Assembly (NCBI GenBank): GCA_002395225.1
Contig: DGWH01000041.1
Location: forward strand, 1 to 12,054
Origin: Christensenella sp. UBA4263
Lineage (GTDB): Bacteria > Bacillota > Clostridia > Christensenellales > Aristaeellaceae
DNA: 12,054 nucleotides
Direction: 5' to 3'
Of the stretch, positions 5,740 through 12,054 are shown piece by piece. The notes beneath the pieces were generated by a model. That model did not search any database and was not told the DNA's origin. It saw only the letters and a list, made by a program, of their open reading frames with translations. A program made the position numbers and the translations under genes. The first letter of the stretch is position 1. Each line of letters starts with the position of its first letter.

Positions 5740-7281
5740 ATGGGAATTAAAATTTTGATGCTGGTTGTCTTTTTCGGCGTGATGCTGGCCATCGGCTTCA
5801 TCTGCCGGAAGAATTCAACGGATGTAAACGGCTTTGTTCTGGGCGGCCGCTCGGTCGGTCCCTGGGTGACGGCTTTTGCGTATGGAACCTCGTATTTCTC
5901 TGCGGTTGTGTTCGTGGGTTATGCCGGCCAGTTCGGATGGAAGTACGGACTTGCCGCTACCTGGGCAGGAATCGGAAATACGCTGATCGGTTCGCTCCTG
6001 GCCTGGGTGATTCTGGGACGGCGTACGCGCGTGATGACGCAGCATCTGGATTCACGCACCATGCCGCAGTTCTTTGAACAGCGCTTTGGCAGCCGGGCAC
6101 TTAAGATTGCGGCATCCATTGTCACGTTCATTTTCCTGATTCCCTATACAGCCTCTCTGTATAACGGCCTTTCCCGTCTGTTCGGCATGGCCTTTAACAT
6201 CGACTATTCACTCTGTGTGATTGTCATGGCTGTTCTGACCGGCATCTATGTCATTGCCGGCGGCTATATGGCAACGGCCATAAATGACTTCATTCAGGGA
6301 ATTATCATGCTCTTCGGCATCTGCGCGGTCATCGTGGCGGTGCTCAACAGCAACGGCGGATTCATGGCAGCACTGGACGGCCTGGCACGGGTCAGTGATG
6401 AATCTGTTTCCTCCACTCCGGGCATCTTTGCCTCATTCTTCGGACCGGATCCCCTCAACCTCCTGGGCGTGGTCCTTCTGACCTCACTGGGTACCTGGGG
6501 ACTGCCGCAGATGGTGCAGAAATTCTATGCCATCAAGAGCGAAAAGTCCATTTCCACCGGAACCATCGTATCCACCTTCTTTGCCCTGATCGTCGCCGGC
6601 GGATGCTATTTCCTGGGCGGATTCGGCCGTCTGTTCTCTGACCGGATTGATATTGCCGCCAACGGGTATGATTCCGTGATTCCGACCATGTTATCAGGTC
6701 TTCCGGACATCCTGATTGCCGTTGTGGTCATTCTGGTGCTCTCTGCGTCCATGTCAACCCTTTCCTCACTGGTTCTCACCTCCAGCTCCACCCTGACCCT
6801 GGACCTGCTGAAAGAGAATGTGATCAAGGACATGGATGAGAAAAAGCAGGTCTTCATCATGCGCTGCCTGATCGTCGTCTTCGTGGCGATTTCGGTCATT
6901 ATCGCCATCATCCAGTACCGCTCCAACGTGACCTTCATTGCGCAGCTGATGGGCGTCTCCTGGGGCGCACTGGCCGGTGCATTCCTGGCGCCGTTCCTGT
7001 ATGGTCTTTACTGGAAGGGAACCTCCGGCGCGGCCGTCTGGTGCAGCCTTCTCTTTTCAACCGTTGTCATGCTGGCCAATATGTTTGTCCGTTCCTCGTT
7101 CCCGCCGATTTTGCAGAGCCCCATCAATGCGGGTGCCTTCTGCATGCTGGCCGGTCTGGTGATCGTCCCGGTCGTATCGATGGTGACCCCCAAGCCGGAC
7201 CGGAAACTGGTGGAGGATGCATTTTCCTGTTACAACGAAAAGGTTCTTGTTTCGATGCGGAACTCGATTAACGAGGATTAA
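5740..7281 (+). CDS. Sodium:solute symporter (SSS family)
   Basis: This 513-residue membrane protein belongs to the sodium:solute symporter family (TC 2.A.21), whose members use the sodium gradient to import substrates such as proline, pantothenate or sialic acid across the cytoplasmic membrane. Around 13 hydrophobic helices can be traced from about residue 3 to 482. Family signatures include GGRSVGPWVTAFAYG (35-49) in the first unwound-helix region, GGYMATAINDFIQGIIM (174-190), and SASMSTLSS (335-343), whose serines and threonine line the Na2 sodium site. The sequence does not tell the substrate. The ATG at 5740 follows AAAGGAG by 7 nt. The hydrolase gene begins 11 bp after the stop, so the two are very probably one operon and may handle the same compound. 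Three tandem hairpin elements precede the gene. Confidence 0.92.
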   Translation: MGIKILMLVVFFGVMLAIGFICRKNSTDVNGFVLGGRSVGPWVTAFAYGTSYFSAVVFVGYAGQFGWKYGLAATWAGIGNTLIGSLLAWVILGRRTRVMTQHLDSRTMPQFFEQRFGSRALKIAASIVTFIFLIPYTASLYNGLSRLFGMAFNIDYSLCVIVMAVLTGIYVIAGGYMATAINDFIQGIIMLFGICAVIVAVLNSNGGFMAALDGLARVSDESVSSTPGIFASFFGPDPLNLLGVVLLTSLGTWGLPQMVQKFYAIKSEKSISTGTIVSTFFALIVAGGCYFLGGFGRLFSDRIDIAANGYDSVIPTMLSGLPDILIAVVVILVLSASMSTLSSLVLTSSSTLTLDLLKENVIKDMDEKKQVFIMRCLIVVFVAISVIIAIIQYRSNVTFIAQLMGVSWGALAGAFLAPFLYGLYWKGTSGAAVWCSLLFSTVVMLANMFVRSSFPPILQSPINAGAFCMLAGLVIVPVVSMVTPKPDRKLVEDAFSCYNEKVLVSMRNSINED

Positions 7282-7292
7282 TCAGGAACGGC

Positions 7293-8129
7293 ATGATTAT
7301 CGATTTTCATACACATACCTTTCCTGATCGGATTGCGGATTCGGCCATCCGTCAGCTGAGTCTCAAAGCCGGTATATTCCCGCATTCGGATGGAACCAAT
7401 GCCGGCCTTCTCCGCTCCATGGAAAAGGCCGGCGTGGATCTCTCGGTTATCCAGCCGGTGGCCACATCCGCTGCCCAGGTGGTAAAGGTCAATGATGCAT
7501 CACTGCGCCTCAATGAACAGTATGAGGGCCGGCTGCTGTCCTTTGCGTGCATGCATCCGGATTTCCCGAACCCGGCGGAGGAACTGCGCCGGGTCCGGGA
7601 ACTGGGCTTTAAGGGCATCAAGCTGCATCCGGTTTATCAAGGGGTGGACCTGACGGACATCCGGATGCTGCGGATCATTGGCGCGGCAGCGGAACAGGGC
7701 TTGATCGTCCTGACCCATGCCGGCTATGATATCGGTTTTCCCGGCGAGGTCCACTGCTCGCCGCAGATGTGTCTGCAGGTCGTCCGGGAGATCGGCGATT
7801 TTCCCTTCGTTCTTGCTCATATGGGCGGATGGCGTCAATGGGATCAGGTCCTTGAACTTCTGGCGGATACCGGTGTGTATCTTGACTGTGCCTTTTCCAT
7901 GGATGAGATCGACGAACTGCCCGGCATTCCCCGGCAGCCGGCGATGCTGGACGCAGAGAAAATGCTCCGTTTTATCCATGTTTTCGGCGCCGACCGGATT
8001 CTTTATGCCAGTGACAGTCCCTGGACAGATCAGGCAAAGTCCATTGCGTTTCTGTCAGAACTGTCCATCACCGATGCGGAACGTGCGGCCATCCTTGGCG
8101 GAAATGCAGCGCATCTTCTGAAGCTCTGA
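7293..8129 (+). CDS. Metal-dependent amidohydrolase family protein (COG2159-like)
   Basis: This 278-residue TIM-barrel protein fits the amidohydrolase superfamily branch that contains aminocarboxymuconate-semialdehyde decarboxylase and related hydrolases or decarboxylases. The metal-site residues are in order: DFHTH (4-8) with His6 and His8, KLHP (110-113), LTHAG (140-144) with His142, LAHMGGW (174-180) with His176, and YASDSPW (238-244) with Asp241. The size is normal for the smaller members. It is expected to be cytoplasmic and to bind one divalent metal. Family members hydrolyse or decarboxylate diverse small molecules, so no substrate can be named. AGGA (7284-7287) serves as ribosome binding site, and the 11-bp gap to the symporter indicates cotranscription. 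It likely acts on the imported solute. Confidence 0.87.
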   Translation: MIIDFHTHTFPDRIADSAIRQLSLKAGIFPHSDGTNAGLLRSMEKAGVDLSVIQPVATSAAQVVKVNDASLRLNEQYEGRLLSFACMHPDFPNPAEELRRVRELGFKGIKLHPVYQGVDLTDIRMLRIIGAAAEQGLIVLTHAGYDIGFPGEVHCSPQMCLQVVREIGDFPFVLAHMGGWRQWDQVLELLADTGVYLDCAFSMDEIDELPGIPRQPAMLDAEKMLRFIHVFGADRILYASDSPWTDQAKSIAFLSELSITDAERAAILGGNAAHLLKL

Positions 8130-8133
8130 GACA

Positions 8134-8158
8134 AAAGCCCGACCACTGGCCGGGCTTT
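8134..8158 (+). terminator. Terminator of the symporter-hydrolase operon
   Basis: AAAGCCCG (8134-8141) pairs perfectly with CGGGCTTT (8151-8158), starting 4 bp after the hydrolase stop. The terminal T run is only the TTT of the stem, followed by GCCATT, so it may be imperfect. Confidence 0.6.
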
Positions 8159-8253
8159 GCCATTATCCGGGGGATTTGCCGGAGGGGGAGCTGCCGGCAG
8201 GGTGTCTGTTTCCTTTTGCACGGTTTCATTATGTTCCGGGAAGCCTGCCGGAA

Positions 8254-8282
8254 TTGAATTTGAAGGAGGATTCTGTTATACT
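8254..8282 (+). promoter_or_regulatory. Promoter of the repeat-protein gene
   Basis: TTGAAT (8254-8259) and TATACT (8277-8282) match the sigma-A consensus at 4 and 5 of 6 positions with an exact 17-bp spacer, placing transcription start near 8289. The spacer contains AGGAGG (8264-8269), which has no start codon behind it. Confidence 0.6.
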
Positions 8283-8300
8283 TCATATCTATTCTGGAAG

Positions 8301-8402
8301 ATGCCGCAGGTAAGGAATCTTCAAAATGATCTTTCTTTGCCTGTGTCTGCTTTTTTGGAACGGTTCCTGCAGCAAAGCGGCAGCCTGCCGGTCCTGCGGC
8401 AT
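8301..8402 (+). promoter_or_regulatory. Structured leader: terminator-like hairpin versus long-range stem
   Basis: CGCAGGTAAGGAA (8305-8317) pairs with TTCTTTGCCTGTG (8333-8345), 13 bp including three G-U pairs. It is followed after 5 nt by TTTTTT (8351-8356), which resembles an intrinsic terminator about 60 nt into the transcript. ATGCCGCAGG (8301-8310) can also pair perfectly with CCTGCGGCAT (8393-8402), and the two structures exclude each other. The second partner is transcribed only after the T tract, so this is not a classic antiterminator. The pairing is certain on paper; any role is inferred. Confidence 0.4.
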
Positions 8403-8488
8403 TCCGGGAACCTGTGGGGCATGACCGCTCAGATGAAAAGAAGCAGATAGTCAGATGAGAGCCGGGGAACAGCCAGGCAGAATAAATG

Positions 8489-8584
8489 AGTTCTGCCTGC
8501 GGAGAACTGGCTTAGAGCGGCAGTGAATCAAAACCAGACTCGTGCAATGTGGATCCGGCAAATGATAAAGGTGAGTTTGAGGAG
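8489..8584 (+). ncRNA. Recurring two-stem leader element, copy 7, supplying the repeat-protein RBS
   Basis: The first hairpin is AGTTCT (8489-8494) with AGAACT (8503-8508). A competing stem CAGGCAG (8474-8480) with CTGCCTG (8493-8499) overlaps it. The linker contains AATCAAAACC. The second stem is CAGACTC (8535-8541) with GAGTTTG (8573-8579), 7 bp with one G-U pair, and its loop carries GGATCCGGCAAATGATAAA. GAGGAG at 8579-8584 then serves as ribosome binding site for the ATG at 8591. The core and position match the copy before the symporter, while the stem bases differ. Confidence 0.5.
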
Positions 8585-8590
8585 AAAAGG

Positions 8591-11500
8591 ATGAAAAAAC
8601 AGCTTTTAATGGTGGCCCTGTTGGTTTCTCTGGCTGCAGGTACAGCCTGTGCCGAGATTTCCACGAACCTTCAGGTCAGAAAGGAATTCAACGGGAAGGG
8701 AAAGCCGACGCTGGTGACCTTTGTGGATGATGAGGGAAACCCGGTGACGGCGGAGAATACCGGATATGCCCAGGTCCGGTATGTGTATTACAGTGATAAA
8801 TGGGTCACCCGGCAGACCTTCCTGGACACGGAGGGGAAGCCGGTGAATTCACTGGACGGCGGCTATTCGACCGTTCAGAAACGGTATAATGCGCTGGGCA
8901 AAGTCATTGAAATCCGGTACGTGGATGTGGACGGAAAAGATGTCTGCGGGCCGGAAGGGTTTGCCCATCAGGTCAGCACCTATCAGGGAAAGACCCTGCT
9001 TGAAATGTTTAACTATGACGCGGACGGGAAGCCGGTGAGCACGGACAGGATTTGTGCCCATTACAAGGCAGAGACGGTTCCCTCTGTCCGCGGCGGGCAG
9101 TATCCGCTGGTCATGTCTGAGACGTACTTTGACCAGGACGGCAATGAGATGAACATGCCGGATGGCTATTCCCGAGCGGAATATACCTATGCGGACCAGA
9201 AGATCCTGACCGGTGTCCGCTACGTTGACAAAGACGGCGCACCGGCCTTTAACCGGGCAGCCGGATACGCGGAAATGGAGCGGGAACTGGACCGGCACAA
9301 GCGCCTCAGCCGGATCTCCTACTATGATGAAAATCATATGCTGACGCCCGGCCCGGAGGGATGGGCCACGGTGCGTTACATCATGAAATCCGCCAAGGAA
9401 CCGTACACCCGTGAAATGTACTATGATGAAAACGATGAGCCGTATATGACCGAAAAAGGCATCTATGGCAAGACGCAGATCGATTTCAAAAAGGGCTGCC
9501 CGCAGCAGATCATCTATTACGGCCCGGAAGGGGAGATGATGCGGAGCAATAAGGGATATGCCATGGTCCGGCAGTCCTGGAACGGCAAACGGCGTCTGAC
9601 CTCAGCGACCTATTACGATGAGTTCGGGAAGAAAACGATTGCGGAGAGTCTGGGGTATGCGCAGAAAAAACTGACCTATCGTCAGGGGACGATGGTGGAA
9701 ACGGAAACCTATTACGACACGGAAGACCGCCGGATTGACGGCATAGAGGGATACGCAGAAATCCGGTACGAATACGACCGGCAGAATAACCTGACCAGGC
9801 AGTCGTTTTACAATGCCCAGGGGGAGCCGGTGGTGACGGCAAACGGATATGCCTCTGTCGCATACAGCCATGATGACGAGGGGAACATCATTTCAACCCG
9901 GTATCTGAACAGTGAGGGACTGGAGGTGCTCAACCCGCGGGGCTATACGGAAATACGCAATACCTATGCCGAGAAAGGGCGGAAGTCCGCGGATCTGTAT
10001 GTCGCCTTTGGTCAGCCGGTGCTGATTACGGACGGGTATCACGCAGTGGAATATGAGTATTCCGAAAGCGGGAAAGTGACCGAGCAGCGATATCTGGGGC
10101 TTGAGGGCGAGCTGGTCAACAACTCACAGGATGTGGCCCGCAAGGTCAACGTGTATGATGAGGAAGATGAACTGATCACCTCGTTCTTTTACAATGCAGA
10201 GGGCGGCCGCTCCACGCAGGGAAGGGAATATGCCTATACCCATAAGCAGTATGCGGAGGACAGGCGTTCGTATATTCTCCGGTACTATGACGCGGACGGT
10301 CAGCCGATGATGCGCGAACAGGAATACGCGGCAGTTCGGGCTGAACTGGATTCGGAGAACCGGGTCATTCGGGAAACGTACCTGGATCTTTCAGACCGGC
10401 CGGTGGAGAGCACCAGGGGATACAGCACGGTCAGGTATGAGCGGGACCGGAACGGGCTGGTCACCCGGGAGCAGTATCTGGATCTGGAAGATGAACCGGT
10501 CCTGCTGGAAAAAGGGTATGCGGAAATCCGCCGGAAGTACAATGTCAGGAAACAGCTGATCGCCGAGCAGTATCTGGATGCAGACGGCACGCTGACCGAA
10601 CGGCGTGAGGGATATGCCGAGCTGCGCCGGGAATACGATGAGAAGAAACGACTGGCCCGGGAAAGCTATCTGGATGCCTTTGGAAATCCGGCCATAAATG
10701 ACAGCGGATTTGCCGCCTTTACAAGGGAATATGACAGCCGGGGGAACAACATCGTTGAGCGCCGGTTCGGCGCGGACGGAGAACCGCTCAGGACGCAGGG
10801 AATTGCGGCCGTTGTCCGGCGGCAATATGACAGCGTGAACAATCTTGTTCATGAGGCATATGAGGATGCGGACGGGAATCCGCTGGAAGTGTTTAAGGGC
10901 TATACGCAGTTGGCGCGTGAATATGACGGTGCGGGCAATATCATCCGGGAGACATATCTGGACAGCGAGGGTAACCGGAAAGTTTCCGCTGCCGGATATG
11001 CGGAAGTTGTCCGTACATGGAACTTTTTACGGAAAATGACCTCTGAAAAGTACCTGGATGCCGGGGGGATGCTGACGGTGGTGCCGGCAGGCTATGCCGG
11101 ACTGGTGCGTGAGTATGATGAGGCCGGAAATGTGATCCGTGAATCCTACCTGGACACCGCGGGCAGGCCGGTCCGGCAGATCGCCGGGTATGCGACCGTT
11201 GTGCGGACCTATAATGAGAAACGAAAAATCACGGAAGAGCGGACCCTGGATGCAGACGGAAACCTGACCATGCGCAGCAACCGGACCGCGGTGATGCAGA
11301 GAACATATGATGAAAACGGGAACCTGACCGAGGAGCGGTACCTGGATACAGAGGAAAAACCGGTCATCTCCTCAGCCGGATATGCCCGGGTAATGCGCCA
11401 GTACAATGAAATGAAAAAGGTCACCGGGGAACAGTACTTCGGTGAGGACGGTCAGCCCATTGTCCTGAGCTCCGGGTATGCGGCCATTGTCCGGACATAT

Positions 11501-12054
11501 GACAAAAAGGGCCGGGTAAGCAGCGAAACCACACTGGATGCCGAAGGAAATCCGGTTTGCCGTACGGCGGGCTATGCGACGGTCCAAAAGGAATACAATG
11601 CCCGCGGCCATGTGGTTCTGGAATCCTATTATGATGAAAACGGGAAGCCCTGCATGGCCGGCATCGGGGCCGCGGCGATTGCCCGGGAGGTGGACCAGGC
11701 CGGCAATACCCTGTGTGAACGGTATCTGGATACGGAAGGGAACCTGACCGTTTCCCGGAATGGCTATGCCATGGTCCGCCGGAAATATGACAAAGCCAAG
11801 AAGCTGACGGATGAATCCTATTATGACGCCGAGGAAAAGCCGACCATGATTGGCAACGGCGCGTATGCCCTGCACAACGATGTGGATACCCAGGGGAAGG
11901 TTATCGGGGTCCATTATCTGGATGATCAGGGGCGCCCGGTGATGATCAACAGCGGCTATTCCGCCCTAACCCGGACATACAATGCCCAGCAGAAGGTGAC
12001 AGGGGAGCGGTACCTGAACACGGAAAATGTGCCCGTTACGCTGCCGGATGGCTA
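8591..12054 (+). CDS. Large secreted tandem-repeat protein (YD-like 32-residue repeats), 3' end outside window
   Basis: The frame is open from ATG 8591 to the right edge, giving at least 1154 residues; the C-terminus is missing. The start follows GAGGAG by 6 nt. Residues 1-21 form a signal peptide (KK, hydrophobic core, AXA-type end ACA before Glu22). The cysteine at 20 lacks a proper lipobox, so a lipoprotein is unlikely. From about residue 27 nearly everything is a repeat of about 32 residues, roughly 35 times. The consensus is GYA-x-V-x-R-x-YD-xx-GN-x-I-x-E-x-YLDADGNPV plus a variable tail of 5-6 residues. The YD and GN spacing recalls RHS/YD and YwqK-type beta repeats, but the 32-residue period differs from the roughly 20-residue RHS unit. 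One unit near residues 120-180 is interrupted by an insertion. No enzymatic or wall-anchor domain is visible in the part seen. A surface or adhesin-like role is a guess. Confidence 0.88.
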   Translation, partial: MKKQLLMVALLVSLAAGTACAEISTNLQVRKEFNGKGKPTLVTFVDDEGNPVTAENTGYAQVRYVYYSDKWVTRQTFLDTEGKPVNSLDGGYSTVQKRYNALGKVIEIRYVDVDGKDVCGPEGFAHQVSTYQGKTLLEMFNYDADGKPVSTDRICAHYKAETVPSVRGGQYPLVMSETYFDQDGNEMNMPDGYSRAEYTYADQKILTGVRYVDKDGAPAFNRAAGYAEMERELDRHKRLSRISYYDENHMLTPGPEGWATVRYIMKSAKEPYTREMYYDENDEPYMTEKGIYGKTQIDFKKGCPQQIIYYGPEGEMMRSNKGYAMVRQSWNGKRRLTSATYYDEFGKKTIAESLGYAQKKLTYRQGTMVETETYYDTEDRRIDGIEGYAEIRYEYDRQNNLTRQSFYNAQGEPVVTANGYASVAYSHDDEGNIISTRYLNSEGLEVLNPRGYTEIRNTYAEKGRKSADLYVAFGQPVLITDGYHAVEYEYSESGKVTEQRYLGLEGELVNNSQDVARKVNVYDEEDELITSFFYNAEGGRSTQGREYAYTHKQYAEDRRSYILRYYDADGQPMMREQEYAAVRAELDSENRVIRETYLDLSDRPVESTRGYSTVRYERDRNGLVTREQYLDLEDEPVLLEKGYAEIRRKYNVRKQLIAEQYLDADGTLTERREGYAELRREYDEKKRLARESYLDAFGNPAINDSGFAAFTREYDSRGNNIVERRFGADGEPLRTQGIAAVVRRQYDSVNNLVHEAYEDADGNPLEVFKGYTQLAREYDGAGNIIRETYLDSEGNRKVSAAGYAEVVRTWNFLRKMTSEKYLDAGGMLTVVPAGYAGLVREYDEAGNVIRESYLDTAGRPVRQIAGYATVVRTYNEKRKITEERTLDADGNLTMRSNRTAVMQRTYDENGNLTEERYLDTEEKPVISSAGYARVMRQYNEMKKVTGEQYFGEDGQPIVLSSGYAAIVRTYDKKGRVSSETTLDAEGNPVCRTAGYATVQKEYNARGHVVLESYYDENGKPCMAGIGAAAIAREVDQAGNTLCERYLDTEGNLTVSRNGYAMVRRKYDKAKKLTDESYYDAEEKPTMIGNGAYALHNDVDTQGKVIGVHYLDDQGRPVMINSGYSALTRTYNAQQKVTGERYLNTENVPVTLPDG
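8669..12054 (+). repeat. About 35 tandem 96-bp coding repeats with a 192-bp higher-order period
   Basis: The coding repeat has a unit of 32 codons, mostly with no gap between units. N-terminal units are the most diverged; units past about 10350 are regular. From about 10898 onward units tend to alternate between a YD-xx-GN form (such as REYDGAGNIIRETYLD and REYDEAGNVIRESYLD, starts 192 bp apart) and a YN-xx-K(K/R)-(V/I)T form (such as RTYNEKRKITEE and RQYNEMKKVTGE). Units differ too much in DNA for exact repeats, so expansion is not very recent. Confidence 0.85.

Larger units (their letters stand above)
8159..8590 (+). other. Long intergenic leader of the repeat-protein gene
   Basis: No coding region is supported. 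The 97-codon frame at 8157-8450 lacks a ribosome binding site and any protein-like pattern. The stretch contains a promoter (8254-8282), a terminator-like hairpin (8305-8356), a long-range alternative stem (8301-8402), small hairpins such as CGGCAG-C-CTGCCG near 8378-8390, and copy 7 of the recurring element (8489-8584). From the inferred start near 8289 the leader would be about 300 nt. Confidence 0.6.

Noticed and set aside
8157..8450. 97-codon open frame in the intergenic leader
   Set aside because: It crosses the promoter and structured leader, starts at the operon terminator and has no ribosome binding site.
8591..8653. Lipoprotein signal peptide in the repeat protein
   Set aside because: The residues before Cys20 are GTA, without the leucine-type lipobox, while ACA before Glu22 fits ordinary signal peptidase cleavage.
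9510..11914. Several long - strand open frames opposite the repeat gene
   Set aside because: They are shadows of the + strand repeats, produced by the regular codon pattern, and lack starts with ribosome binding sites.

Overview
The window reads as a chromosomal segment of a low-to-mid GC Bacillota (Firmicutes). The PgcA-type phosphoglucomutase, the MgtE transporter with N and CBS domains, the AGGAG-type ribosome binding sites and the sigma-A-like promoters all fit. An Erysipelotrichia-like gut organism is my best guess, but no rRNA or other taxonomic marker is present, so that is inference. All convincing genes lie on the + strand.

Layout: 1-1171 holds no intact gene. It contains a 22-bp inverted repeat (108-254), a run of hairpin elements (331-564), a likely promoter (710-738) and a possible decayed gene (867-1142). 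Then come mgtE (1172-2593), a gene-poor stretch ending in a strong hairpin (2823-2873), a Phd/YefM-type antitoxin (3093-3374) that has apparently lost its toxin, and a phosphoglucomutase (3669-5393) with its own promoter and terminator. Next is a two-gene operon (5740-8129) of a sodium:solute symporter and a metal-dependent amidohydrolase, preceded by three hairpin elements in tandem. The last gene (8591 to beyond the right edge) encodes a secreted protein built from about 35 copies of a 32-residue repeat. It has a likely promoter and a structured leader of about 300 nt.

The most unusual signal is a recurring non-coding element of about 80-90 bp. I count seven copies: 394-475, 481-564, 3384-3478, 5475-5552, 5558-5642, 5648-5732 and 8489-8584, with a possible divergent eighth at 331-380. 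Each has a 5' hairpin, usually a short CAAAT-type linker, a second stem enclosing a loop that in most copies carries a CGGCAAA(C/T)GA-like core, and in nearly all copies a purine-rich AAAGGAG-like end. The stem sequences differ between copies while pairing is kept, which points to selection on structure, probably in RNA. In two places the terminal AGGAG is the actual ribosome binding site, of the symporter and of the repeat protein. This suggests a shared 5'-UTR device, or a structured intergenic repeat family that has been co-opted. I recognise no named RNA family in it.

Functionally, mgtE (magnesium import) and pgcA (glucose-1-phosphate/glucose-6-phosphate interconversion) are housekeeping genes. 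The symporter and hydrolase probably take up and process one small organic compound. The repeat protein is probably an exported surface protein of unknown role.
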